Origin: Thermostichus sp047461615
Lineage (GTDB): Bacteria > Cyanobacteriota > Cyanobacteriia > Thermostichales > Thermostichaceae
Direction of reading: 5' to 3'
DNA: 64,000 nt
NCBI RefSeq assembly: GCF_047461615.1
Contig: NZ_JANSHI010000001.1
Span: 186,001-250,000, forward strand
Shown: positions 1-8,239 of the stretch, one piece after another
How positions within the stretch are numbered: the first letter of the stretch is position 1
How the letters are laid out: every line of letters starts with the position of its first letter
Program-made: the position numbers and the translations under genes
Notes under the pieces: model-generated
Seen by the model: only the letters and a program-made list of their open reading frames with translations
Told to the model about the DNA's origin: nothing
Databases searched by the model: none

Positions 1-1273
1 GCCAGGGAGTGGCCTGCGAGTGGGAGCGGAGCGTGGCTGCCGAAACTGTCCAGGTATGGGCTGGATCAAAGAGCACCCAATCGCTGCCGGGCTCCAGGCT
101 GGGCGGCTCCAACCCCAGGCAGCGGGCTGGGTAGAGGCTAAGGGCCGACCAGAGCTGTAGCGCCGTCAGCGCTCCCGTCTCCACCAGGTTCTGCCACAGC
201 AGCGGCAGGGCCAGCTCCAGACCCATGGCCCCAGGGGGTGCGTCGGCAAAGGGCAGGGTCTTCTCCTCGTAGGTGTAGGGGGCATGATCGACGGCAATGC
301 CCAAGCTGCCGCTGCGGATCCCAGCGATGAGGGCCTTCCGGTCGGCGGCGTGGGGAAGAGGAGGCAGTAGGCGCAAGTTGGGATTGTAGCCACTCTCGAA
401 GACAGCTTCCTCAGACAGGAGGAGGTGCATCCAGGTGGTACTGGCGGTAACCGGCAGCCCCTCTGCCTGCGCCTGCTGGATAAGCTCCAGGCTGCGGGCC
501 TGGCTGAGGCGCATCACATGCACTGGCGGCGGCGAGGGAACGCTGCGCAGCACTTCCAGGAGGCGGGCTAGGGCGGCGGTCTCGGCACTGGCTGGGATGC
601 CCTTTAGCCCCAGCCGCAGGGCCCACACCCCCTCGTAGAGACTGCCCGAGCCAGCCAGGGTGGGATCCCAGGCCCAAACCAGCAGGGGCTTGTTCCAGGG
701 CCGCAAGTACTCCAGAGCTTGTCGCACCAGGGCCAGGGAGCGCAGCGACTCTGCTCGCCCAAGCCGGGTCACAAAGCCAATGGCTCCAGCGCGGGCCAGC
801 TCTCCCCAGGGGCTGGGAGCTTCTTCCCGCCCACCCAAGCTCAAGGCAGCCCAGGGCAGCCAGCGGGGATCCCCAGGCCGGCGACGATAGCGACCTAGCT
901 GCTCTGGCTGATCCAGCACGGGAAAGGCTGCCGTCCCCGCAAGAGGAGTGGGCAGCAGGCCAACTTGGGTAAAGCCGCCTGCCCGCGCCGCTGCTGCCAA
1001 GGAAGTGAGAGTCTCGCGGCCAGCGGAGAGGCCATTGTTTCCCAGCTCGCCACTGGAGGTGTACAGGTCGATCAGGCCTGGGCCCAGCACCCAGCCGGCG
1101 GCGTCCAGACGGGGGATCTTGGCGGGGATTGCCGTTGCCTCGACAAGCAGGAGGCGGCCCCGACGTAGCCAAACGTCAGCCACGCCATCGCGCTGGCGGC
1201 AGGGATCCAACAGGCGTACCCCTTGGAGGCAAATGTCTGGCAAACCCAGGTCGGCAAGAAGAGGGGATCCCAT
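1..1273 (-). CDS. pyrC: Dihydroorotase, PyrC/multifunctional type (C-terminus cut by the window edge)
   Basis: Dihydroorotase interconverts carbamoyl-aspartate and dihydroorotate in pyrimidine synthesis. The minus frame opens at ATG 1273 and stays open to the edge, about 424 codons. The N-terminus reads MGSPLLADLGLPDICLQGVR, and VLGPGLIDLYTSSGE follows, where active members of the amidohydrolase family carry the DxHxH metal motif. That motif is replaced here by D-L-Y-T-S. Near the edge the frame reads AVDHAPYTYEEK and then SDWVLFDP, TWTVSAATLRSHSQATPW, the typical dihydroorotase C-terminal segment. Loss of the metal histidines suggests a PyrC-like, possibly catalytically weak subfamily such as the one that partners aspartate transcarbamoylase. 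It sits 10 bases downstream of the phosphatase gene, probably in one operon. Confidence 0.85.
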   Translation of the reverse strand, partial: MGSPLLADLGLPDICLQGVRLLDPCRQRDGVADVWLRRGRLLLVEATAIPAKIPRLDAAGWVLGPGLIDLYTSSGELGNNGLSAGRETLTSLAAAARAGGFTQVGLLPTPLAGTAAFPVLDQPEQLGRYRRRPGDPRWLPWAALSLGGREEAPSPWGELARAGAIGFVTRLGRAESLRSLALVRQALEYLRPWNKPLLVWAWDPTLAGSGSLYEGVWALRLGLKGIPASAETAALARLLEVLRSVPSPPPVHVMRLSQARSLELIQQAQAEGLPVTASTTWMHLLLSEEAVFESGYNPNLRLLPPLPHAADRKALIAGIRSGSLGIAVDHAPYTYEEKTLPFADAPPGAMGLELALPLLWQNLVETGALTALQLWSALSLYPARCLGLEPPSLEPGSDWVLFDPAHTWTVSAATLRSHSQATPW

Positions 1274-1283
1274 CTTTTACCCC

Positions 1284-2642
1284 CTAGAGAGCGCCCGCCG
1301 TGGTGCAGTCGAAAATCTGGCCGGACAGGTGGGTGGTGAGGTTGAGCACTCTTAAGACTGGGGCACCCTCCTTTCCTTCCGGGTAGTCGATGACGGTAAT
1401 GCCGCCATTGCCTTGCTTGAAGATCCAAAAGGCATGGGGAGAAAGGTCGAACAACTGGCAGATGATGGCTTTGTTGATGGCGTCGTGGGCTACCACCACT
1501 GCCGTACCTTCAGGAAACTGAGCAGCAGTAGTGGCCAAAATTTCCTCCCAGGCTGAGCGGGTGCGGGCCCAAACTTGGTAGAGATTTTCCCCGTTGGGCA
1601 TCTGCACAGCCGCAGGATCCCGCTGCCAGCGCTCCAGCTCGCCGGGGTATTGGGCCTCCACCTCGCTCTGCAGCTTGCCCTCCCAGTCGCCGTGGCAGAT
1701 TTCTTGCAGCTCCACCATTGGACGCAGGATGAGGTTGGGGTGGTAGCGGCAAATGGCATCAGCAGTAGCCCAGGGCCGCTTGAGGGGGCTGGAAAAGGCT
1801 AGATTCAGCGGCTGATCCGCCAGAAATTCGGCTACCTTGGCTGCCTGCTCCTCACCGGTGGCGTTGAGGGGGATATCCCGCTGCCCCTGGAAGCGTTGCT
1901 CCCGGTTCCACTGCGTCTCGCCATGGCGCACCAGCAGAATGCGCATCCCCTGCTTGCGCTGGGGCAGGGATTGGCCCAGATGGGCGGTGATGTTCCAGGA
2001 TTCCAGTTGGGGTGGCCCCCCCAGGCCCTGGGGAAAGTTGAGGACGCTAATGGCACAGTTGTTTTGCCCCAGGCGGTGGTAGTGGACTGGCCCCAAGCCA
2101 ATGGCCGTGCTGACCAGGGCACGGTTGAGGCCGCTGTGGCCGACGATAAGAACGTTGAGGGGATGCTTAGGATCCCCCCCCCGCTCTGAGCGGGGATCCG
2201 CCTGCACCTGCTCAGCCAACTGTTGCCAAAAGCGCTGGGCTTGCTGCCAGAGATCCCGCACTGGAAAGCGTCCCCCTAGCTCCAGCTCGTCGGGACGGTA
2301 CCGCCATCGGGAGTACTCTTCTGGGTACTTTTCCTTCACCTCGGCAAAGGTCAGGCCTTCCCACTCCGTTAGGTCGATCTCCCGCAGCTGCTCGCTGATG
2401 AACAAAGGGACTCCCGCTCGCTCCTTGAGAAGAATGTGGGCAGTGTCGAGGGCGCGGGAGAGAGGGCTAGAGTAGACATAGTCCAAAGGGATCCCGGTCA
2501 GGACCTCAGCTAGCCGTTGCGCCTGCGCTTCTCCACTGGGGGTGAGGCGAGAGAGATCGGAGCGGCCTTGGATGCGGTTTTCGACGTTGAAGGTGCTCTC
2601 ACCGTGGCGCACAAGCAGGATGCGCAGGGCAGGCTGAGCCAT
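1284..2642 (-). CDS. Tandem two-domain histidine phosphatase (phosphoglycerate mutase-like)
   Basis: About 452 residues holding two complete histidine phosphatase domains in series. Domain 1 (about residues 5-205) starts with LLVRHGESTFN and domain 2 (about 215-450) with LLVRHGETQWN; the RHG histidine is the one phosphorylated in this superfamily. Each half repeats the later motifs, including an ELREIDLTEWEG / ELQEICHGDWEG segment and a second-histidine segment (VGHSGLNRAL and VVAHDAINKAI). Cyanobacterial relatives include metal-independent phosphoserine phosphatases and broad phosphatases, so the substrate is not assignable from sequence. ATG 2642 is preferred over an in-frame GTG nine bases upstream. 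Probably co-transcribed with the dihydroorotase gene that follows. Confidence 0.85.
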   Translation of the reverse strand: MAQPALRILLVRHGESTFNVENRIQGRSDLSRLTPSGEAQAQRLAEVLTGIPLDYVYSSPLSRALDTAHILLKERAGVPLFISEQLREIDLTEWEGLTFAEVKEKYPEEYSRWRYRPDELELGGRFPVRDLWQQAQRFWQQLAEQVQADPRSERGGDPKHPLNVLIVGHSGLNRALVSTAIGLGPVHYHRLGQNNCAISVLNFPQGLGGPPQLESWNITAHLGQSLPQRKQGMRILLVRHGETQWNREQRFQGQRDIPLNATGEEQAAKVAEFLADQPLNLAFSSPLKRPWATADAICRYHPNLILRPMVELQEICHGDWEGKLQSEVEAQYPGELERWQRDPAAVQMPNGENLYQVWARTRSAWEEILATTAAQFPEGTAVVVAHDAINKAIICQLFDLSPHAFWIFKQGNGGITVIDYPEGKEGAPVLRVLNLTTHLSGQIFDCTTAGAL

Positions 2643-2733
2643 CGTTTGCACCGGTTGAACTCGAGAACACCTTCTAGAGTATCGCCTAGAGCCCCGCTGT
2701 GGGGTTTGGCTGGCCTCCCTAGAGATGAGCCGC

Positions 2734-3528
2734 TCACAAAGGGGTAAGCCGCGCTAGGAAAGCCCCCTCCGCCTCTTGGTAGAGAATTTGTCCTTGCCAG
2801 CCGTTGGCGTGGGCATAGTGCAGCAGGGTTTCCGGGTCCACAAAAAGCCAGGGGAAAGGATCCCCGCGCCGGCCGTTGTATTCAGCCACAAAGTTCACTA
2901 CCTTGGTTTTTGCTTTCCCCCCCTCTAAGTCCCTAGGAACGGTCGGCTCTGGATCTGGCAGCAGATCCTCCAGAGGCGCCGAGTCGCCCTCTTCGCTGAA
3001 GTCGCTGAGCTCGGTGGAGTCCACAAGCAACTGGCCGGTGGGCTGAATCCAATGGCGAGCCCGGCACAAAAAACGCTCTAACCCCGCTAGGGATCCCAGT
3101 AGGCCAGCGCCGTTCATCAGCAACAGCAGCGTGTCGAAGGGCTCTTCCGGCCCTGCCCAGTGGAACAGGTCGGCAGCAATGCGGCAGCGCACTCCCCGTT
3201 CGGCCATGATCTGCAACGCCACGGGCGAGCGATCCAAAGCGGCCACCGCCAACCCTTCTTCCTGCAGCAGCAGGCTGTGGCGGCCTGTGCCAGCGCCCAG
3301 GTCCAACACCCGACCCCGACAGAGATCCAAAGCCAGGGCCTCCACCTCCGGCAGCTCTTGGGTGAAGAACACCTCGGGGGAGACCACCTGGGGCTTTTCC
3401 GCCAGAGGGATCCCCTCCAGACTGTAGGCGTACAAGCGCAGGGATCCCTTGGCCTCTCCTCGGTGCCAGTCCCATAGGGCTTGCTCTAAGGGATCCTGAA
3501 GTGGGTAATTCTCGACAGCCTTTATCAT
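2734..3528 (-). CDS. Class I SAM-dependent methyltransferase
   Basis: A 264-residue protein with a Rossmann-type methyltransferase core. Motif I is VLDLGAGTGRHSLLL (near residues 95-110), followed by an acidic VAALDRSPVAL strand that would bind the S-adenosylmethionine ribose, and DTLLLLMNGAGLLG as the motif IV region. The substrate cannot be read from sequence. The start ATG at 3528 lies 28 bases from the divergent small gene at 3557, so the two probably share a promoter region. It lies about 90 bases upstream of the tandem phosphatase on the same strand. Confidence 0.75.
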   Translation of the reverse strand: MIKAVENYPLQDPLEQALWDWHRGEAKGSLRLYAYSLEGIPLAEKPQVVSPEVFFTQELPEVEALALDLCRGRVLDLGAGTGRHSLLLQEEGLAVAALDRSPVALQIMAERGVRCRIAADLFHWAGPEEPFDTLLLLMNGAGLLGSLAGLERFLCRARHWIQPTGQLLVDSTELSDFSEEGDSAPLEDLLPDPEPTVPRDLEGGKAKTKVVNFVAEYNGRRGDPFPWLFVDPETLLHYAHANGWQGQILYQEAEGAFLARLTPL

Positions 3529-3556
3529 GGAAGGGGAAAGCTAAACCATTGACCCG

Positions 3557-3772
3557 ATGGCCACCGTCGCCTTTCTCTACGGTGCCGCTATTGTCCTTTT
3601 GCTGATTGCAGCAGTGGTTTGGGCAACATCTCGGCAGTTCAATGTGGAGACCGAGACGCAGATCGGCACCTCGCCAGAAGAGCCCTCCGAGACCTCATCC
3701 GTTCCCATTTCCATTGTGGAGCAGCTAGAGCGCCAATACCGCAACAGCCCTTCCTACCGTCCCGATCCGTGA
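3557..3772 (+). CDS. Small single-pass membrane protein, unknown function
   Basis: 71 residues. Residues 4-24 are a strongly hydrophobic helix (FLYGAAIVLLLIAAVVWAT) followed by a hydrophilic tail rich in E, S and T and ending SPSYRPDP. It looks like an N-in or signal-anchor protein with a short soluble tail. No family is recognised. It resembles small photosystem or NDH accessory subunits only in size and topology, which is not evidence of function. It is divergent from the methyltransferase gene. Confidence 0.5.
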   Translation: MATVAFLYGAAIVLLLIAAVVWATSRQFNVETETQIGTSPEEPSETSSVPISIVEQLERQYRNSPSYRPDP

Positions 3773-3897
3773 CATACTCCCGCACTCATGCTGATGCATA
3801 GTCGGATAGAGATCCTTGGAAAGATGACTTTTGAGGATTCCTGAGGATACAAGCAGTGTCTTTGCTGGCCAAAAGCTAGCGTTTTCTCTCTCTATAT

Positions 3898-5313
3898 ATG
3901 GTTGCCAAGTCTCCACCACCCATTGTCTACATTGCCTTGGGGCTATTGCTACTCTGGGGCGGTCATCGCGCTTGGCAGGCGGGCTATGTTCGCTGGCCGG
4001 AAGGCATTTCTCTACCGCCAGTATCGCTGCCAGGGTTGGGGGGTGGAGCACAAGATCTGCTCCTGACCAGCGGCGAGCGCACCTTGTTTGCCGATAGCAG
4101 TCCCGCTGCCGTTGCCGCTGCAGAGCTGTTGCGCCAAGGTAACCTCAGCGCAGCCATCCCGGTGTTGGAGATGGGGCTGCAAAGCAACCGCAACGACCCA
4201 GAAGCTCGCATTTTCTTGAACAACGCCCGCGCCCAGCAGCAGGGCAGTCCCTTGAGCCTGGCGGTGGTGGTGCCCATCTCCAGCAACCCCAACCGCGCCA
4301 AAGAGACCCTGCGCGGGGTGGCGCAAGCTCAGGAGGAGCTTTTCCAACAGGGGGGAATCGGAGGACGGCTGCTGCGGGTAGTGATTGCCGACGATGGCGA
4401 TAACCCTGAGCGAGCAGCAGCGGTGGCCAAAGCCCTGGTGGCGCAGCCTGAGATCTTGGGGGTGATTGGCCATAACACCAGCGACGCCACCCTGGCTGCA
4501 GCCGAGGTTTATCAGCCTGCCGGCTTGGCGATGATCTCCTCCACCTCCACCAGCACTCGCATCAGCATGCTGGGGGATGCCATTTTTCGCACCGTGCCCT
4601 CGGATCAAGTGGCCGGCACACAACTGGCCCGTTATGCTCTCAACACGTTGCGGCTGCAAAGGGTGGCCATCTTCTACAACCCCAACAGCGCTTACAGTAC
4701 CAGCCTGCGGGACGCCTTTGCCTCCACCCTGACCAGCGAAGGGGGCATCGTGCTGGCGGAGTTCGACTTATCGGCGTCGGACTTCAACCCCCAGGCCAGC
4801 CTGCAAAGGGCCGTCGGCCAAGGAGCCCAGGTAGCTTTTTTAGCTCCCACGGCTTCCGTAGCCGAAAAAGCGCTGGCCGTAGCCCGCGAGAACGCTGTAG
4901 CTGGTAGGCCCCTTGCTCTTCTGGGCGGCGATGTGCTCTTCAGCCTCACCACATTGCAAGAAGGGGGAGCAGCGGTAGAGGGCTTGGTGGTGGCGGTACC
5001 CTGGCATCCCCAGGTGCCGCGCAACCGCGAGTTTGCCCAGAAGGCAGCCCAGCTCTGGGGAGGGCAGGTGAGCTGGCGCACCGCTCTGGCCTACGACGCC
5101 ACCCGGGCTTTTTTGCGAGCCATCCAGCAGGGATCCCCCAGCCGTAGCGCTGTTCTCGCCGCCCTGGGCGACCCGAACTTCCGCTTGCCGGACGGCGCTT
5201 CCGGAGAAGTGCGCTTCTTGCCCTCCGGCGACCGCAATGCTCCCTATGTGCTGGTGCGGGTTGAGCCCGGCAACCGCTCCGGTACCGGCTACGATTTTGT
5301 GCCTCTCCCCTAG
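3898..5313 (+). CDS. Membrane-anchored periplasmic binding protein, LivJ-like
   Basis: 471 residues. An N-terminal hydrophobic segment (about residues 9-24) anchors or exports the protein. A helical 60-110 region (VAAAELLRQGNLSAAIPVLE) looks like a short TPR-like unit. From about residue 118 onward it is a type 1 periplasmic binding fold of the branched-chain amino acid class, with VVVPISSNPNRAKETLRGVAQ, a GVIGHNTSDATLAAAEVY segment and SSTSTSTRI in the ligand cleft. Cyanobacteria carry such proteins next to kinase-like or TPR domains as sensors as well as transport receptors. No permease or ATPase gene is adjacent, so a sensory or orphan role is possible. It ends 52 bases before trpA. Confidence 0.75.
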   Translation: MVAKSPPPIVYIALGLLLLWGGHRAWQAGYVRWPEGISLPPVSLPGLGGGAQDLLLTSGERTLFADSSPAAVAAAELLRQGNLSAAIPVLEMGLQSNRNDPEARIFLNNARAQQQGSPLSLAVVVPISSNPNRAKETLRGVAQAQEELFQQGGIGGRLLRVVIADDGDNPERAAAVAKALVAQPEILGVIGHNTSDATLAAAEVYQPAGLAMISSTSTSTRISMLGDAIFRTVPSDQVAGTQLARYALNTLRLQRVAIFYNPNSAYSTSLRDAFASTLTSEGGIVLAEFDLSASDFNPQASLQRAVGQGAQVAFLAPTASVAEKALAVARENAVAGRPLALLGGDVLFSLTTLQEGGAAVEGLVVAVPWHPQVPRNREFAQKAAQLWGGQVSWRTALAYDATRAFLRAIQQGSPSRSAVLAALGDPNFRLPDGASGEVRFLPSGDRNAPYVLVRVEPGNRSGTGYDFVPLP

Positions 5314-5365
5314 GGATCCCGGCAGACGCTACAGTGGGGGATGCTCTCAATCTCCTCAGAGTCGA

Positions 5366-6190
5366 ATGGATCCCATGCCCACTCGGATCACAGCCTGCTT
5401 TCAGGCGCTGCGCAGCCGTGGTGAAGCAGCCCTCATCCCCTACCTCACCGCTGGGGATCCCAACTTGGAAACCACCTTTGAGGCTTTGCAGGTTCTGGAT
5501 CAGAGCGGCGCCGATCTTATCGAGCTGGGGGTGCCCTACTCGGATCCCCTCGCCGATGGGCCGGTGATCCAAGCAGCAGCTAGCCGTGCTCTCCGGCGGG
5601 GCGTGACCTTGGGCGCCATTTTGCAGGGTCTGCGGGGCCTCTCGCTGCAGGCCCCTCTCATCCTCTTTACCTACTACAACCCCATCTACCAGCTCGGCAT
5701 TCCCACCTTTGTGCAGCAGCTACGTCGGGCTGGCTGTGCTGGCTTAGTCGTCCCCGATCTACCCCTAGAAGAGGCTGAACCCCTGCGGGAAGCAACGCAG
5801 GCAGAGGGGATCGACCTCATCTTACTGGTGGCCCCCACCAGCCCCCCTGAGCGCATGAGGCGCATTGCCCAACACTCCAGCGGCTTCATCTACCTGGTCA
5901 GCACCACCGGCGTCACTGGCGAGCGATCCACTCTGGAGCAGCGGCTCCCCGCCTTGCTGCAGCAGTTGCGCCAATCCACCTCCCTGCCGATTGGGGTGGG
6001 CTTCGGCATCTCTACCCCTGAGCAAGCCCGCCAGATCGCCCTCTGGGGAGCAGATGCAGCCATTGTTGGCAGCGCCTTTGTGCAGCGGCTGGCCAGAGCT
6101 CCCACCCCTGCCCAGGGGCTGCAACAAATTGCTCACTTCTGCCGCGATCTCAAGGCTGCCCTGCAAGGAGTGGGAACTCCGCACCTTTGA
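5366..6190 (+). CDS. trpA: Tryptophan synthase alpha chain
   Basis: Cleaves indole-3-glycerol phosphate to indole and glyceraldehyde-3-phosphate in the TrpAB complex. The 274-residue frame shows LIPYLTAGDPNLETT, in which the catalytic-type acidic segment ELGVPYSDPLADGPVIQ follows, then FTYYNPIYQLG, LVVPDLPLEEAEPL, YLVSTTGVTGERS and GVGFGISTPEQA, all standard TrpA blocks. The frame is open further upstream to 5237, inside the preceding gene, but alignment with the family places the start at ATG 5366 (or 5375). No other trp gene is in the window, as is common in cyanobacteria. Confidence 0.95.
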   Translation: MDPMPTRITACFQALRSRGEAALIPYLTAGDPNLETTFEALQVLDQSGADLIELGVPYSDPLADGPVIQAAASRALRRGVTLGAILQGLRGLSLQAPLILFTYYNPIYQLGIPTFVQQLRRAGCAGLVVPDLPLEEAEPLREATQAEGIDLILLVAPTSPPERMRRIAQHSSGFIYLVSTTGVTGERSTLEQRLPALLQQLRQSTSLPIGVGFGISTPEQARQIALWGADAAIVGSAFVQRLARAPTPAQGLQQIAHFCRDLKAALQGVGTPHL

Positions 6191-6296
6191 CGGCTGCAGC
6201 CGGAGCCCTCAAAGGGAATGAAACAAATATTTACATCCTTTTAGCCCCCTGCCGGCCAATTCCCTGCTCGCTGGACTCTAGAACTGGAAACTCGGC

Positions 6297-6330
6297 AGCC
6301 GACTAGACCTTTCGGTGTCGGCTTGTTTGT
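6297..6330 (+). terminator. Hairpin between trpA and the phycocyanin operon
   Basis: AGCCGAC (6297-6303) pairs exactly with GTCGGCT (6317-6323). An inner ACC/GGT pairing closes a TTTC loop, and TGTTTGT follows. It lies in the first half of the 391-base gap between trpA and cpcB and could end trpA transcription. The T tract is interrupted, so efficiency is uncertain. Confidence 0.5.
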
Positions 6331-6335
6331 AAATC

Positions 6336-6368
6336 TTCACAAAATCCTCATCGCTCCCGCGCTATAAA
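6336..6368 (+). promoter_or_regulatory. Candidate phycocyanin operon promoter
   Basis: TATAAA at 6363-6368 is a good -10 hexamer. TTCACA at 6336-6341 is a -35 candidate, but the spacing is 21 bases, longer than optimal, so the -35 assignment is weak. Transcription from here would give a leader of roughly 200 bases before cpcB, whose own ribosome site AAGGAG lies at 6569-6574. Long leaders are usual for cpc operons. Nothing else is evident in the rest of the 6191-6581 gap. Confidence 0.4.
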
Positions 6369-6581
6369 ATTGACCTGGATGCTCGGCTGTCTGAAGGTTG
6401 CAGGAGTTCTCGACCGATCTCAAACTCTGGGGCTTCAGTGGGGGAGTTTCAAGCAACCTCCACGGGATCCCCGGTTTTTGGGAAGCAGATTCCGCATCCA
6501 GCAAGGCTCGGTAGCTGGCTTTTGAGAGGATCAGCCAGTCGCTCATCCTTGACTTTGGAAAAAAACAAAAGGAGATCCATT

Positions 6582-7100
6582 ATGCAAGACGCCTTTACCC
6601 GGGTGATTACTCAGGCAGATGCACGTGGGGCTTTTCTAAGCGAACAAGACTTTGCCCGTTTGGAAGCTTTGGTGGCAGAAGGCAACAAGCGCCTGGATGC
6701 CGTCAATCGCATGACCAGCAACGCTGCTCAAATTGTGGTCAACGCAGCCCGTTCTCTGTTTGCCCAGGAGCCAGATCTCATTGCTCCTGGCGGTAACGCC
6801 TACACTAACCGTCGCATGGCTGCTTGCCTGCGCGACCTTGAGATTATCCTGCGCTACATTACCTACGCCACCTTGGCAGGGGACAGCTCAGTGCTGGAAG
6901 ATCGCTGCCTGAACGGTCTGCGAGAAACTTACATTGCCCTGGGGGTGCCCACCAGCTCCATGGCCAATGCCATTGCGGCCATGAAGAGGGAAGCCCTGGC
7001 CAAGATTATGGATCCAAACGGCATCACCCCTGGCGACTGCTCAGCAATCCAAAGCGAAGTGGCCAGCTACTTCGATAAGGCGGCTGCTGCCATTCTGTAA
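6582..7100 (+). CDS. cpcB: C-phycocyanin beta subunit
   Basis: 172-residue globin-like phycobiliprotein of the light-harvesting rods. The sequence NKRLDAVNRMTSNAAQIV, RRMAACLRDLEIILRYITYA and PNGITPGDCSAI is typical of CpcB. Cys in AACLRD (the Cys82 equivalent) and Cys in GDCSAI (the Cys153 equivalent) are the two phycocyanobilin attachment sites. The first matches phycocyanin rather than phycoerythrocyanin or allophycocyanin. The asparagine in the GNAYTNRR region is in place for the usual methylated Asn72. ATG 6582 has the strong site AAGGAG eight bases upstream; the frame is open further 5' without a plausible start. First gene of the operon. Confidence 0.95.
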   Translation: MQDAFTRVITQADARGAFLSEQDFARLEALVAEGNKRLDAVNRMTSNAAQIVVNAARSLFAQEPDLIAPGGNAYTNRRMAACLRDLEIILRYITYATLAGDSSVLEDRCLNGLRETYIALGVPTSSMANAIAAMKREALAKIMDPNGITPGDCSAIQSEVASYFDKAAAAIL

Positions 7101-7220
7101 GGTATCTCGGTTTTCGGCGAGGGTCAGTTTCTTTCATAGCCAGCCGAGAATCTAACGGGGCAGTAAAGGAGCTGCCTGTTGGTTGCTTTTACTAACAGTC
7201 AACGTATTGAGGAGTTGCAA

Positions 7221-7709
7221 ATGAAAACCGTTATCACCGAAGCAATTGCCGCTGCTGACAATCAAGGGCGCTTTCTCAACGCCAGCGAGCTGCAGGCGGT
7301 GAGCGGTCGCTACCAGCGGGCTGCTGCCTCCCTAGAAGCGGCTCGGGTGTTGACCCAGAACCAGCAGACGCTGGTGCGCGAAGCGGTGCAGGAAGTGTTC
7401 AAGCGCTTCCCCTACTTGAGCCAGCCGGGTGAAATGGGGCATGGCGAGGTCTTCCAGGCCAAGTGTGCCCGTGACATCGGCTACTACCTGCGCTTTATCA
7501 CCTACTCGCTGGTTGCCGGTGGCACTGGTCCTCTCGATGAATACCTGGTGGCCGGTCTGCGGGAAGTGAACCGCGCTTTTAACCTTTCCCCCAGCTGGTA
7601 CATTGTGGCTCTGCAACACATGAAGAGCCGTGCTCTGGGCATGCTGAAGGGCCAAGCGGCCAATGAAGCTGCCATCTACTTCGATTACGCCATCAACGCC
7701 CTTAGCTAG
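7221..7709 (+). CDS. cpcA: C-phycocyanin alpha subunit
   Basis: 162 residues, pairs with CpcB to form the phycocyanin monomer that assembles into hexameric discs. It begins MKTVITEAIAAADNQGRFL and carries KCARDIGYYLRFITYSLVAG, whose Cys is the Cys84 phycocyanobilin site, then GGTGPLDEYLVAGLREVNR and YFDYAINALS at the C-terminus, all diagnostic. The stretch after SQPGEMGHGEVF is a little shorter than in mesophilic homologues. The frame extends upstream to 7179, but ATG 7221 aligns with known CpcA starts. CTTAGC (7701-7706) and GCTAAG (7715-7720) form a small hairpin over the stop codon, which may attenuate read-through to the downstream genes. Confidence 0.95.
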   Translation: MKTVITEAIAAADNQGRFLNASELQAVSGRYQRAAASLEAARVLTQNQQTLVREAVQEVFKRFPYLSQPGEMGHGEVFQAKCARDIGYYLRFITYSLVAGGTGPLDEYLVAGLREVNRAFNLSPSWYIVALQHMKSRALGMLKGQAANEAAIYFDYAINALS

Positions 7710-7929
7710 GGGAGGCTAAGCTAGGGCTCCTTAGGCAGGGGAGCAATTCCTTCTAGCAGTTTGCCTGGCAGGCAGCAGCCTGGAGAAAGCCGGGTTGCTT
7801 GCCTGCAGGCTCAAGCCAGAGGGAAAGCATTCCTAAACTTGCTGCAAAGCAGCTTGATAGCGCTTTGGAAAAGCTCCTTTTTGCCCATGCGACTTTGATA
7901 AGCGGGAGTGTTAACAGCGGGGGAAAGCC

Positions 7930-8175
7930 ATGTTTGGTCAAAGCACCAGCAGCCCGGAAGCTCTAACAGAAGCCGGTAGCCGGGTTTACAAGATTGAGTA
8001 CACTGGCCTCCTTAACCCGCCCGATGCCCTGACCACCTCAGCGAAGGTACGCCGCAGCACCGCTACGCTTACAGTTCCCTACAGCCGGCTGTCTGCTGAG
8101 ATGCAGCGCATTCTCCGGATGGGTGGCAAGGTTCTCCGGGTTACTCCTCTTACGGGATCTCCTACTTCCCAGTGA
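7930..8175 (+). CDS. cpcD: Phycobilisome rod-capping linker CpcD
   Basis: 81-residue basic protein consisting of a single CpcD-like domain: RVYKIEYTGLL, then TLTVPYSRLSAEMQRILRMG and GKVLRVTPL. This domain caps the distal end of phycocyanin rods and limits their length. It follows cpcA after a 220-base gap (7710-7929). That gap contains a short GCTGC-AAA-GCAGC hairpin at 7841-7853 but no open frame resembling the CpcC rod linker that commonly sits here. Ribosome site GCGGGGG lies shortly before the ATG. Confidence 0.85.
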   Translation: MFGQSTSSPEALTEAGSRVYKIEYTGLLNPPDALTTSAKVRRSTATLTVPYSRLSAEMQRILRMGGKVLRVTPLTGSPTSQ

Positions 8176-8239
8176 AGGATCTGGCTGCGCTGGAGCGTGG
8201 CTCTGGGCAAGCAGTCGTTGAGAGAGCTGCCCTAGTTTC

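Noticed and set aside
411..1172. Open minus frame of 253 codons
   Set aside because: It lies in another frame of the dihydroorotase gene; its low-complexity Ala/Gly/Pro/Arg content is typical of GC-rich shadow frames.
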